From: Mastigocoleus testarum BC008
Lineage (GTDB): Bacteria; Cyanobacteriota; Cyanobacteriia; Cyanobacteriales; Nostocaceae
DNA: 64,000 nt
Reading direction: 5' to 3'
Assembly: GCF_001456025.1 (NCBI RefSeq)
Contig: NZ_LMTZ01000085.1
Location: 191,566-255,565, forward strand
The translations under genes were made by a program, and so were the position numbers. Below the pieces are notes generated by a model, which saw nothing but the letters and a program-made list of their open reading frames with translations, was not told the DNA's origin and made no database searches. Shown piece by piece: positions 19,240 to 27,205 of the stretch. Numbering within the stretch: the stretch's first letter is position 1; every line of letters starts with the position of its first letter.

Positions 19240-19993
19240 AAACGAGAGTAGTTTAAAAATCTGAGAGCTTATTTTATCAGCCTAAGGCTCAAGCTAAAAA
19301 AAAGAAGCTTTTTATACTTTATGGACTCTGATTCAATACACTGTAAAAAATAAAAAACAACGTTTATTATTGCTAGCTAATCTTTTACAAAAGATGCTAT
19401 TTCACCGGGAAAACAAAGATATCAGAATAATTTAAAGTAGGTACTATCATCTAAGCATATATGTATAGTATTCATCTTAGTATTGAAAATAAAAGAAAAT
19501 ATGTATTGAATATTTTATGCAATCAGGTAAGAAAAAATACTTTACTCTCTCAACCCAAAAAAAGAGGGACGAGCCTGCTTCTGCTGGCTAATCCCGTCTG
19601 CCGATCCTTAAAGAGAGGAGAACACTTAATTATCAATATAATCTTGATTGAGAAAAAATGTCAACTACTAATGAGAAAAAATAGCAATAGTTTTCAGGGA
19701 TACATTTGGATTTTTAGTTATATGCAGCGAACTGTGGGATTTTTTTGGATTGGAGAGCCAAGTTTAGGAAATTACAAATATGACTTGATGTTCAATCATT
19801 GGGGAAAATTCTCAATAAATCCCACCTAAAATGATAATTTATTAGTGATAATACATAATAAAAGAGAATAAATAAGTAGCTTATATTACGTGTTTACAAA
19901 AATTGATTTTTTTGAGCCTATGTTTTTGCGTTGATCTCCCAAGTTGTTATACTGTTTCAGTCCTTATGCGCTGTTTATTGCTATTTCTGTGTT
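19240..19993. other. crtH-upp divergent region with a GC-richer structured patch
   Basis: About 750 bases. A 122-codon plus-strand frame (19461-19829) looks spurious: low conservation character and no ribosome site. Bases 19553-19625 are GC-richer than the surroundings and can fold (GCCTGC...GCTGGC inside flanking CTCTC/GAGAG). A 9-base inverted repeat GTGGGATTT / AAATCCCAC spans 19734-19825. Whether any of this is a transcribed RNA is unknown. Confidence 0.45.
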
Positions 19994-20644
19994 ATGACGC
20001 TACAATTGCGTGTCTATGTTCCACCCCATCCTTTAATTAAGCACTGGCTAGGAATAGCTCGTAATGCTGCAACTCCTCCGGCGCTATTTCGTAGTGCTAT
20101 TACCGAATTGGGACGTTGGTTAAGTTATGAAGCTGTAAGGGAATGGCTCCCAACCCAAGATTTAACGGTAGAAGGCCCTCTAGAACATGCTAACGTTACC
20201 CTGGTAGACCCAGAGGTACCAATGGCTGTTGTACCTATCCTTAGAGCTGGTTTGGGCTTACTAGAGGGGGCTCAAACAGTTTTACCTTCAGCATCAATCT
20301 ATCATTTGGGTTTAGTACGCAATGAAGAGACGTTACAGCCTGAATGCTATCTAAACAAACTACCAGAAAAACTTCATCCCGAAACTAGGGTGCTGATTAC
20401 CGATCCAATGTTAGCAACTGGAGGTTCTATCATGGCCGCAATGGTAGAATTAGTAAACAGGGGAATCAATCCGGAATTAACACGCATTGTATCTGTTGTC
20501 GCAGCTCCTCCAGCTTTGCAAAAACTAAATGCAGCTTATCCCGGTTTGATAGTTTACACTGCCACAATAGACGAAATCGTTAACGAAAAAGGATTTATAG
20601 TGCCAGGTTTAGGAGATGCAGGCGATCGCATTTTTGGAACATGA
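19994..20644 (+). CDS. upp: Uracil phosphoribosyltransferase
   Basis: A 216-residue enzyme that converts uracil and PRPP to UMP in pyrimidine salvage. Family features are VVPILRAGLGLLEG and the PRPP-binding loop VLITDPMLATGGSIMAAM, with the uracil-binding C-terminal GLGDAGDRIFGT. The open frame begins at a TTG at 19931, but MTLQLRVYVPPHPLIKHWL at 19994 is the normal start. It is transcribed in the same direction as the next two small genes. Confidence 0.95.
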   Translation: MTLQLRVYVPPHPLIKHWLGIARNAATPPALFRSAITELGRWLSYEAVREWLPTQDLTVEGPLEHANVTLVDPEVPMAVVPILRAGLGLLEGAQTVLPSASIYHLGLVRNEETLQPECYLNKLPEKLHPETRVLITDPMLATGGSIMAAMVELVNRGINPELTRIVSVVAAPPALQKLNAAYPGLIVYTATIDEIVNEKGFIVPGLGDAGDRIFGT

Positions 20645-20823
20645 ACTACCATGCACCATTACGGAAAAGTAGTGTAGATTTTCCGCTCGGCGATTCTCTG
20701 ACGATCAACTTTCCGATAATCAATTCTCTGGGAATCTATTTTTTGGTAATTAATTTTTTGGGATATCTATTTTTTGGCGAGCAATTTTCTAACAATTACA
20801 GTGTTTTTTAAAGGCTTAAGAAT

Positions 20824-21177
20824 ATGAGTCAAAGAGATGGTTTCGGTAGTGGTTTTCTGACTGGCGCATTAGTCGGCGGTGTAGTTGGAGGTATTGTTGG
20901 TGCTATATTTGCTTCGCGACGCGATAATTTATCCCCTGGCGAAGAAGAATTAGATGTAAAAAATAGACCTTTGCGGGGTCGAGAAACGTCCGCAAAAATA
21001 CACCAAATGTCTCCCGCAGATGGTAATGATTTAGATATGGAAATAGCTCGGCGATCACTAGAAGATAAGATTGCTCAGCTAAATGCAACAATTGACGATG
21101 TGCGTCAGCAGTTGGGTAATGTAAATGATGACCGGGAAAGAGATAATAATGATAAAGCTTCGATTGCTCGTGATTAG
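20824..21177 (+). CDS. Small membrane-anchored protein with glycine-zipper segment
   Basis: A 117-residue protein with one N-terminal transmembrane segment of glycine-zipper type (FGSGFLTGALVGGVVGGIVG), followed by a charged region and a short predicted coiled coil (residues 78-102). This layout resembles YtxH-like proteins. It occurs just before the YggT gene on the same strand, a likely conserved pairing in cyanobacteria. No enzymatic motif is visible. AAGG lies about 10 bases before the ATG. Confidence 0.75.
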   Translation: MSQRDGFGSGFLTGALVGGVVGGIVGAIFASRRDNLSPGEEELDVKNRPLRGRETSAKIHQMSPADGNDLDMEIARRSLEDKIAQLNATIDDVRQQLGNVNDDRERDNNDKASIARD

Positions 21178-21305
21178 CTCTCTTGCTCCCAATCGCAGTA
21201 TATTACGCTAATTGCTGATAAAGTTAAGGAAAACCATAGCAGCATCGGCTAAATTAAAATTGTTATAAGACATCTTTTGACACTTAGCAGGAAACTGATT
21301 CATCC

Positions 21306-21584
21306 ATGAATTTACTGTTTACTACCCTGTCTACTTTTATATCCTTATACTCCCTACTCCTTTTCATCCGGATTCTTTTAACTTGGTTCCCCAACGTAGA
21401 CTGGTATAACCAACCATTTGCAGCGTTAAGTCAGGTCACAGATCCTTACTTAAATGTTTTCCGGTCTTTTATTCCACCTTTGGGAGGAATTGATTTATCC
21501 CCAATCTTAGCTATTTTTGTGCTTCAGATATTGGGTAATGTTCTAGGAACTCTAGCTAGTGGTTTCGCTGGAGTTGGATTTTAG
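21306..21584 (+). CDS. YggT family (Ycf19-like) membrane protein
   Basis: A 92-residue protein with two hydrophobic helices and the family signature RILLTWFPNVDW followed by VTDPYLNVFRSFIPPLGGID. YggT/Ycf19 proteins are small membrane proteins of cyanobacteria and plastids. Plastid homologues have been linked to thylakoid organisation and nucleoid distribution, and bacterial ones to membrane integrity; the molecular function is unsettled. It follows the glycine-zipper protein gene by 128 bases. Confidence 0.9.
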   Translation: MNLLFTTLSTFISLYSLLLFIRILLTWFPNVDWYNQPFAALSQVTDPYLNVFRSFIPPLGGIDLSPILAIFVLQILGNVLGTLASGFAGVGF

Positions 21585-21763
21585 TATCAATTCAACATCT
21601 ATTCTTGGTTCTGATTGTCGGCTCTAATTCTGGAATTTTTTCTGTAATATTTCTTTTGTATTTTATTATGGGATGTATTCTGGAATTATCTCCATATTAG
21701 GTCAGATAGGGAATTGATATATCAATAGTAAGATGATTGGCGATTATACATCGCCATTATTTT

Positions 21764-21805
21764 TTGGTAATTGGTAATTGGTAATTGGTAATTGGTAATT
21801 GGTGA
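21764..21805. repeat. Heptameric STRR (TTGGTAA) x 6
   Basis: Six tandem heptamers, five TTGGTAA and one TTGGTGA. They end exactly at base 21805, one base before the stop codon of the minus-strand gene at 21806. The repeat lies between convergent genes. Confidence 0.95.
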
Positions 21806-22264
21806 TTAACGAACCGGAGAACTAAAGCCAGAAGCTTTAAATTTCTTTAGTTTCAATGGTGTAGGTTGATTAGAAGCTACAGAAATTCTGATTTGAAAAT
21901 CATTGTCACCTGGTGAAAGCTCAGTAATGGAACCTAAACGGTTGCGATTTTGCATTACCGGATTATTATTTGCATCGTAAATTCTTCCGAAAATATCTGC
22001 ATCATAAACTTTTTTGGAACTAGGATTATATGCCTTCCCGGTAACGATAAAACAATTAGCACTCATAGAATTACCGCTAGCAACCTGTCCTTTAGCTAGT
22101 TCTGGAGGACATTCTTGGTAAGAAAGCTTAGAAAGCTTAATCTGTGTTAAAGCTTCAGCTGTAGGAGTAAATATCCAAGATAAGATAATAACTATAGAGT
22201 AAATAAAAACAACTATCAGCCCTTTTTTTAAATTCTCATTTTGCGACTGTATATATTGCAGCAT
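21806..22264 (-). CDS. Conserved cyanobacterial exported protein
   Basis: About 152 residues with an N-terminal hydrophobic segment (GLIVVFIYSIVIILSWIF) ending near AEA, probably a signal peptide or anchor. The mature part is beta-rich (ECPPELAKGQVASGNSMSAN, IFGRIYDANNNPVMQNRNRL, SPGDNDFQIRISV). It resembles FxLYD-type extracytoplasmic domains. I recall relatives in cyanobacterial genomes carrying a misleading carboxylase label; nothing of that kind is visible here. The frame opens seven codons upstream at 22285, but the ATG at 22264 places the hydrophobic segment more normally. Its stop codon directly abuts a heptamer repeat. Confidence 0.75.
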   Translation of the reverse strand: MLQYIQSQNENLKKGLIVVFIYSIVIILSWIFTPTAEALTQIKLSKLSYQECPPELAKGQVASGNSMSANCFIVTGKAYNPSSKKVYDADIFGRIYDANNNPVMQNRNRLGSITELSPGDNDFQIRISVASNQPTPLKLKKFKASGFSSPVR

Positions 22265-22389
22265 AAATCCGTTCCACAAAGTCAAATATTAACTTTAGAT
22301 TACCCTCTATTTGGTCTTCTACGTATCAGAGAATTTTATTTCGCTTTTGTCATAATTGGGAAATTGAGCTTTACATCATTACAAAAGTT

Positions 22390-22989
22390 ATGAATCCAGA
22401 TGAGATTGAAGCCGCATTAAAAGTAGCTTTTTTCCGCTGCGATACTGCTAGTTGTCCGTTAACCGAACAACAGAAAAATATTTTGGTAGAAGCAGTTAAA
22501 AATTCTCATTCTGGTGCATCTAATTCTGCTAATCCTTTGGAAGAACTCACAAGCGAAGAATTGGAGTTATTTTTACAATTTGTCAAAAGTCAAGAAGAAC
22601 AAAACTTTTCTTGGAAAGCGCAATTACTTAATGATTGGTTGCACAACCGAAACTCACAACAAGTACAATTTATTCGAGACCGGTACGGAGTTCAATGGCT
22701 TTATCGCTTGGAACCACATCATTTCAATCAGTTTAAGAACGAAAATATTTTTCAACTCAAAATAGGCGATCGCATCCAAGTTTGCAATGCTTTATGGGAA
22801 TGGGTACAGGAAAATGGAGCATGTGCTCCTGAATGGTTCTCCTGTACGGTAGTCAAAATTGAAGAAGTTGGTACGGATGAGTATCCTCAGACAGATTGCA
22901 TTGTTCGCTTTGATGACGACAATGAATATGTGATTCAGGGAATTTACGAATGGAACCGTTACAATTGGCGTTGGTTAGAAAAAGACTGA
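22390..22989 (+). CDS. Conserved hypothetical protein, 199 residues
   Basis: I do not recognise a named family. The N-terminal half is acidic and helical with a polar, low-complexity stretch (KNSHSGASNSANPLEELTSE). The C-terminal half looks like a compact beta domain (KIGDRIQVCNALWEWVQENG, VVKIEEVGTDEYPQTDCIVRF, DNEYVIQGIYEWNRYNWRWL). That half is reminiscent of small Tudor/SH3-like barrels, but only by pattern. It is cytoplasmic. It diverges from the exported-protein gene upstream and converges on aroE. Confidence 0.7.
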   Translation: MNPDEIEAALKVAFFRCDTASCPLTEQQKNILVEAVKNSHSGASNSANPLEELTSEELELFLQFVKSQEEQNFSWKAQLLNDWLHNRNSQQVQFIRDRYGVQWLYRLEPHHFNQFKNENIFQLKIGDRIQVCNALWEWVQENGACAPEWFSCTVVKIEEVGTDEYPQTDCIVRFDDDNEYVIQGIYEWNRYNWRWLEKD

Positions 22990-22995
22990 AATTAC

Positions 22996-23097
22996 AACAC
23001 ACCCTTGGATGTTGTTAATTTTATATGGCGGAGCCTTACGGCACAGCGATAAAGGTGACCCAAAAAAGATATGCTTTCGTGCGTCTAACACACCCTT
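22996..23097. repeat. 11-bp direct repeat flanking an 80-bp GC-richer insert
   Basis: AACACACCCTT occurs at 22996-23006 and again at 23087-23097. Between the two copies lies GC-richer DNA (GGCGGAGCCTTACGGCACAG) of the dispersed-repeat type. This could be a small inserted element with duplicated target, or a recombined repeat. No gene is present. Confidence 0.5.
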
Positions 23098-23229
23098 ATA
23101 TATTAAGAGTGTGGAAGACGGTAACAAGCTTAAAATAAGGAATTCTTCTTTGTCTGTTACCAATTTAAAGAATATTCTTGATAATTTTCAATATATTCTT
23201 AAATTTCAGCTTGAATATCAAACTAAAAC

Positions 23230-24117
23230 CTAACTTGCCCAACCCAAATGTTCCCTTAATGTATGCTGCATAATATCCACAGGTATGGTTTCTTCTGGTA
23301 ACCAACTTTGTAAGGCGATCGCACCTTGTTGAACTAACATTTCTAAACCATCAATTTTAGTTGCACCTTGGTTTTGGGCGATTTGGAGAAATTTGCTCGG
23401 ATTGGGAGTATAGATCAAATCGTAAGCGATCGCATTCTGGGGTAATTGACTGACTAATTCAATACTTAACGGCGATTCTTCTACTTTCGGGTACATTCCC
23501 ACAGGAGTTGTATTTACCAATAAATTTGCCGATGGTATTAAACTCGGTAATGCACTCCACTCATGAACTTGTAGTTTTACTTCTAGAGGGGAATCGACCC
23601 AACTTTCAGCAAATAGCTGTAACTTAGCAGGGTTTCGCCCCACAATATGAATTTCTTTGCAACCCAACTGTTTGCAACCTGCAACTACCGCTCTAGCTGC
23701 TCCTCCATTACCTAAAATTACTACCACAGATTCTTCCCAATTACGGTCATACTTCCGCAGAGGACATACAAATCCTTCCACATCAGTATTAGTCCCAACC
23801 CATTGATTATTCTTCAAAGTTACCGTATTCACGGCTCCCACTGCTCGAGCAATTGGGTCTACTTCGGCTAATAAAGGTAATATCGCTTGTTTATGGGGAA
23901 TTGTAACACTAAATCCAACAACACCAATTGCTGCTAAACCTGCAACTGCAACCTCTAAGTTCTCTGGTTCGATCGGAAATGGTAGATACACATAATCTAA
24001 TCCTAAGTGGGTAATAGCAGCATTATGCATTTTGGGCGATAGGGAATGCTCCACTGGATGTCCAATAACCCCCAATAGCTTGGTTTTACCGGTAATCATT
24101 CTGTTGAAATTTGTCAT
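23230..24117 (-). CDS. aroE: Shikimate dehydrogenase (NADP+)
   Basis: A 295-residue enzyme reducing 3-dehydroshikimate to shikimate in aromatic amino-acid synthesis. The substrate-binding start GVIGHPVEHSLSPKMHN, the catalytic lysine region FSVTIPHKQAI, AVNTV, the NADP-binding GNGGAARAVVAG and the C-terminal DGLEMLVQQGAIA are all present. The length is typical. I keep the first ATG because AGGGG lies about 9 bases before it; a second in-frame ATG (24099) matches the start used in some relatives. Confidence 0.95.
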   Translation of the reverse strand: MTNFNRMITGKTKLLGVIGHPVEHSLSPKMHNAAITHLGLDYVYLPFPIEPENLEVAVAGLAAIGVVGFSVTIPHKQAILPLLAEVDPIARAVGAVNTVTLKNNQWVGTNTDVEGFVCPLRKYDRNWEESVVVILGNGGAARAVVAGCKQLGCKEIHIVGRNPAKLQLFAESWVDSPLEVKLQVHEWSALPSLIPSANLLVNTTPVGMYPKVEESPLSIELVSQLPQNAIAYDLIYTPNPSKFLQIAQNQGATKIDGLEMLVQQGAIALQSWLPEETIPVDIMQHTLREHLGWAS

Positions 24118-24215
24118 GTACTTTACCCCTGAAAATCAATTACTCTTTCTGGAGAATTAATAAAAATCACTCAATAATTTAAAATTATTAAAATAGATTA
24201 ATATTTGTTAACGTT

Positions 24216-25226
24216 ATGCGGGTAACTAAAGCTGTGTCTACGGAACCAATTCCCGGTCAATATTGGGAATGGAAAGGACATAAAGTCTACTATGTTAACG
24301 CAGGAGCAAAGCAAACTGAACATCCTGCTTTGCTTTTGGTGCATGGTTTTGGTGCTTCTACCGATCACTGGCGCAAAAACATAACTGAATTGTGCAAAGA
24401 GTTTGAGGTATACGCCATTGATTTACTAGGATTTGGCAGGTCTGCGAAACCCAAGTTGGAGTACAGTGGGGACTTGTGGCGCGATCAGCTTTATGATTTT
24501 ATCACCCAAGTCATCGGGCAAAAAGTTGTTGTTGTGGGTAACTCCCTGGGTGGATACGCCAGTTTATCTGTTTCTGCTCAGCGTCGGGATACAGTTGCAG
24601 GCGTTGTATTACTTAATAGCGCTGGACCATTCAGCGATAATCAACCTTCTTCAAGTTCTGGATCTTCAAGTTCTGGATCTTCAAGCTCCGAATCTTCAGA
24701 CTCAGAACCCCTAGTAAAAACAGAAGTTTCACTTAAAGAAAATCAATCGCTTGATTTTGTTAAACAAGTACAAACTGTATTTGGCGATACTGTGAAATGG
24801 GTGTTTCAACAACGATTAACCCAATTTTTACTATTCCAGTACATACGTCAACCCTGGGTGATTCGCCAAACCTTAGAAAAAGTTTATTTAGATAAAAGTG
24901 CAGTTACCGAACAATTAGTAGAAGAAATTCGTCGTCCTTCAGGCGATCCTGGTGCTTTTGACGTATTTTGCTCGGTTTTTAGTACTCGTCAAGGAGAAAC
25001 AGTGGATGAATTGCTGGGTAAATTAACCAGTCCTTTATTACTGCTGTGGGGAGAAGGGGATCCTTGGATGAATGCGAAACAACGTTCTGAAAAATATCGC
25101 CAGTACTATCCGCAAATGACCGAACATTTTCTCCAAGCTGGTCATTGTCCCCATGATGAAATACCAGAAAAGGTTAATTCTTTGTTGGGAGATTGGATTA
25201 AAAATCAGGTAACGGGTAATGGGTAA
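24216..25226 (+). CDS. Alpha/beta hydrolase with serine-rich insertion
   Basis: A 336-residue alpha/beta-fold hydrolase. The oxyanion-hole region is LLVHGFGASTDHW (residues 41-53), the nucleophile elbow GNSLGGYAS is near residue 110, and the late His is in LQAGHCPHDE. The substrate is unknown; cyanobacterial and plastid relatives include chlorophyll-catabolism-type hydrolases. Two oddities stand out. Residues 144-163 are a Ser/Gly repeat encoded by tandem 15-base units (24645-24705), placed in the cap region. The last residues VTGNG and the stop codon come from a heptamer tandem repeat that starts inside the gene. Confidence 0.88.
   Translation: MRVTKAVSTEPIPGQYWEWKGHKVYYVNAGAKQTEHPALLLVHGFGASTDHWRKNITELCKEFEVYAIDLLGFGRSAKPKLEYSGDLWRDQLYDFITQVIGQKVVVVGNSLGGYASLSVSAQRRDTVAGVVLLNSAGPFSDNQPSSSSGSSSSGSSSSESSDSEPLVKTEVSLKENQSLDFVKQVQTVFGDTVKWVFQQRLTQFLLFQYIRQPWVIRQTLEKVYLDKSAVTEQLVEEIRRPSGDPGAFDVFCSVFSTRQGETVDELLGKLTSPLLLLWGEGDPWMNAKQRSEKYRQYYPQMTEHFLQAGHCPHDEIPEKVNSLLGDWIKNQVTGNG
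24645..24705. repeat. 15-bp tandem repeat encoding a Ser/Gly linker
   Basis: Repeated units of TCTTCAAGTTCTGGA encode SSSSG within the alpha/beta hydrolase gene. The unit keeps the frame, and later copies are diverged (SSSES, SDSEP). Confidence 0.85.
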
Positions 25227-25357
25227 TGGGTAATGGGTAATGGGTAATGGGTAATGGGTAATGGGTAATGGGTAATGGGTAATGGGTAATGGGTAATGGG
25301 TGATGGGTGATGGGTGATGGGTAATGGTAATTGCTAATTGGTGATGGGTAATGGGAA
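25214..25357. repeat. Heptameric STRR (GGGTAAT), 16 uninterrupted copies plus decay
   Basis: Twelve perfect GGGTAAT copies (25214-25297), three GGGTGAT and one more GGGTAAT run to 25325, followed by diverged units. The tract begins inside the alpha/beta hydrolase gene and supplies its stop codon. Confidence 0.97.
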
Positions 25358-25431
25358 AATAAGAATAATGAATATTCCAAGTATGATAAATATTGAAGTA
25401 GTTTTGTAAATAAGTTTAATCAGAAAACACT

Positions 25432-25521
25432 ATGGGCATTTTGACATTTGGTTGGGTTTCGTTACTAGTTGTTTTTACTTGGTCAATTGCAATGGTAGTT
25501 TGGGGTCGTAACGGACTATAG
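25432..25521 (+). CDS. petN: Cytochrome b6f complex subunit VIII (PetN)
   Basis: A 29-residue single-span thylakoid membrane protein essential for the cytochrome b6f complex. The sequence begins [20 protein letters not shown] and ends MVVWGRNGL, matching the PetN family almost residue for residue. It is too short for standard gene calling. It lies between the hydrolase with its repeat tract and another short membrane-protein gene that begins 7 bases after its stop, with which it is probably cotranscribed. Confidence 0.95.
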   Translation: MGILTFGWVSLLVVFTWSIAMVVWGRNGL

Positions 25522-25528
25522 AAGTATC

Positions 25529-25696
25529 GTGGAAACTGCTCAATTCCTAAATTATTTGGCTTTGGCGGCTTTGGGTCTATTGGTGCTAGTTACTTTAGGT
25601 ATAGGTTATTTAACGTTTTTGGGTTGGCGCGATCGCCGACTTCAGGAAAACGAAAAACGGGAAACCCGTCGTTCGCTAGCAGCAAAACGTAAGTAA
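25529..25696 (+). CDS. Small single-span membrane protein, 55 residues
   Basis: An open frame from a GTG at 25529 encodes VETAQFLNYLALAALGLLVL, a continuing hydrophobic stretch, and a strongly basic C-terminus (GWRDRRLQENEKRETRRSLA). One transmembrane helix with a positive tail fits a small membrane-complex or regulatory protein. It starts 7 bases after petN and is probably in the same transcript. No ATG alternative exists and the ribosome site is weak. I do not recognise the family; the coding character makes it credible. Confidence 0.65.
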   Translation: METAQFLNYLALAALGLLVLVTLGIGYLTFLGWRDRRLQENEKRETRRSLAAKRK

Positions 25697-25741
25697 ACCT
25701 AAACTACACCAAAGACCTATCAGACATCTGTGGAAAAAAAT

Positions 25742-25826
25742 GTAGAGACGCGCCATGGTAGGTCAAAAATTTAGAGACGTACCATGGTAGGTCAAAAATG
25801 TAGAGACGTAACATGTTACGTCTCTA
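25742..25826. repeat. Three-unit dispersed repeat ending in a 26-bp perfect palindrome
   Basis: Two 29-base units (25742-25770 and 25771-25799) share TAGAGACG and CCATGGTAGGTCAAAAAT. The third copy (25801-25826) is a perfect palindrome with 13-base arms centred on ACATGT. It lies between the petN pair and the channel gene and could act as a transcript end or a REP-like element. Confidence 0.85.
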
Positions 25827-25847
25827 TGAGGATTTTGGTTAAGGGGA

Positions 25848-26729
25848 ATGGGGAAAAATCGTAAGTCTCCGGAGCTTCGTTTTATCAAACGTCAGGGAAG
25901 ATCCTATCTTATTTGTCTTGGTACCCGTCCATCTTGGGGAAGTTTGTACCATTTTTTGCTCACCATTTCTTGGTGGCGTTTTCTGGCGCTAATTTCTGCG
26001 GTTTATCTGGCAATTAATGCTTTTTTTGCTTTGCTATACTTGGCGAGTGGAAATGGAATTGCAAGTGCTCACCCGGGTGATTTTGGTGATGCTTTCTTTT
26101 TCAGCGTTCAAAGTATGGCATCAATTGGTTATGGTGCGATGCACCCTACCACGCTATACGCCGATATTTTAGTAGTAATTGAAGCATTAGTAGGTTTTTT
26201 TATCATGGCTGTGGCTACCGGGTTAGTTTTTGCCCGATTTTCGCTTCCTACAGCCAAAGTCATGTTTTCTAATTTTGCTGTAATTGCGCCTTATGATGGT
26301 ATTCCAACTTTAATGTTTCGTGCTGCGAACCAACGGGGTAATTTTATTTTGGAAGCACAGATCAAAGTATCTCTAGTGCGTAATGAAATCACGAAAGAAG
26401 GAGATTTCATGCGTCGCTTTTACGATCTGAAGTTGGTACGCAGTCAATCACCGGCTTTTTCGTTGAGTTGGACGGTAATGCATCAAATCAATGAAAGTAG
26501 TCCGTTGTATAACGAGACAGCAGAATCGCTTCAGGAAAAAGTAGGAGAACTGATCGTTACTTTAACTGGGATTGATGAAACCATTTCTCAAACTATTCAT
26601 TCCCGGTATTCCTATATTTCAGACGAGATTTTGTGGAATATGCGCTTTGTTGATATTTTATCGTTTACTCCAGATGGTAAACGAGTTATGAATATGACTC
26701 ATTTTCATGATGTTATGCCGTTGGAATAG
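25848..26729 (+). CDS. Inward-rectifier potassium channel (KirBac type)
   Basis: A 293-residue inward-rectifier-type channel. It has a slide-helix region (SWGSLYHFLLTISWW), outer helix, pore helix with the filter SMASIGYGAM near residue 91, and inner helix (EALVGFFIMAVATGLVFARF). A cytoplasmic immunoglobulin-like domain follows (residues 135-290) with LMFRAANQRGNFILEAQIKV and the C-terminal WNMRFVDILSF. Potassium conduction across the membrane is expected; gating ligands cannot be inferred. The filter has Ser instead of the commoner Thr before IGYG. AAGGGG sits unusually close to the ATG. Confidence 0.93.
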   Translation: MGKNRKSPELRFIKRQGRSYLICLGTRPSWGSLYHFLLTISWWRFLALISAVYLAINAFFALLYLASGNGIASAHPGDFGDAFFFSVQSMASIGYGAMHPTTLYADILVVIEALVGFFIMAVATGLVFARFSLPTAKVMFSNFAVIAPYDGIPTLMFRAANQRGNFILEAQIKVSLVRNEITKEGDFMRRFYDLKLVRSQSPAFSLSWTVMHQINESSPLYNETAESLQEKVGELIVTLTGIDETISQTIHSRYSYISDEILWNMRFVDILSFTPDGKRVMNMTHFHDVMPLE

Positions 26730-26784
26730 AAAAGACTCATTGATGAACTTCTAAAAAATATTTAATCATTATTTATTTCCCGTA

Positions 26785-26806
26785 GGGGCGCACCGACGTG
26801 CGCCCT
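26785..26806. repeat. GC-rich hairpin between convergent genes
   Basis: GGGCGCAC (26786-26793) pairs with GTGCGCCC (26798-26805) around a 4-base loop. It is a typical dispersed cyanobacterial palindrome and stands between the channel gene and the small minus-strand gene, where it may end transcripts on both strands. Confidence 0.75.
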
Positions 26807-26855
26807 GGCGAGTGGTATATTTTTAATTGAAAGTTCCTAATAGCAACTTGCTTTA

Positions 26856-27032
26856 CTAGTTGCATTCTCTTTTATCTACGTCAGTTTTTACCTGTAGTCC
26901 TTGTGCGTTGACTACAACATCAATACGATATCGACCGTTAACCATGTAAATAGTAGTCGCACATCCAATACTAAACATTAGTAGTCCACAAAGAGGTAAG
27001 GTAATCGACCAAATTGTTAAACTGTGTTTCAT
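26856..27032 (-). CDS. Small exported or lipoprotein-like hypothetical protein
   Basis: About 58 residues starting MKHSLTIWSITLPLCGLLMF, a hydrophobic signal-like segment ending in FSIGC, which is a poor but possible lipobox. The short mature part is TTIYMVNGRYRIDVVVNAQG and a charged tail. The frame opens ten codons upstream at 27062 (MRIYRVGKK). No family is recognised. Confidence 0.5.
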   Translation of the reverse strand: MKHSLTIWSITLPLCGLLMFSIGCATTIYMVNGRYRIDVVVNAQGLQVKTDVDKRECN

Positions 27033-27205
27033 GGCTTTCTTCCCAACTCTGTATATTCTCATTAAAATTTGTGGGTAGATGAAAAATAGGTTGAGAAAAA
27101 GCTTTTTTGAGGTGATTTTTAGATGATTTTTGCCCTATTACAGCTAGCAAATAGGATTGACTACCTTATAATTAACAACTGAATTGGTATAAAGAGATAA
27201 AGGTG

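Noticed and set aside
19461..19829. 122-codon plus-strand frame between crtH and upp
   Set aside because: Runs through a structured GC patch, has several unlikely segments and no ribosome site.
25214..25357. Heptamer tract considered as a CRISPR array
   Set aside because: Units are contiguous 7-mers without spacers; this is an STRR.
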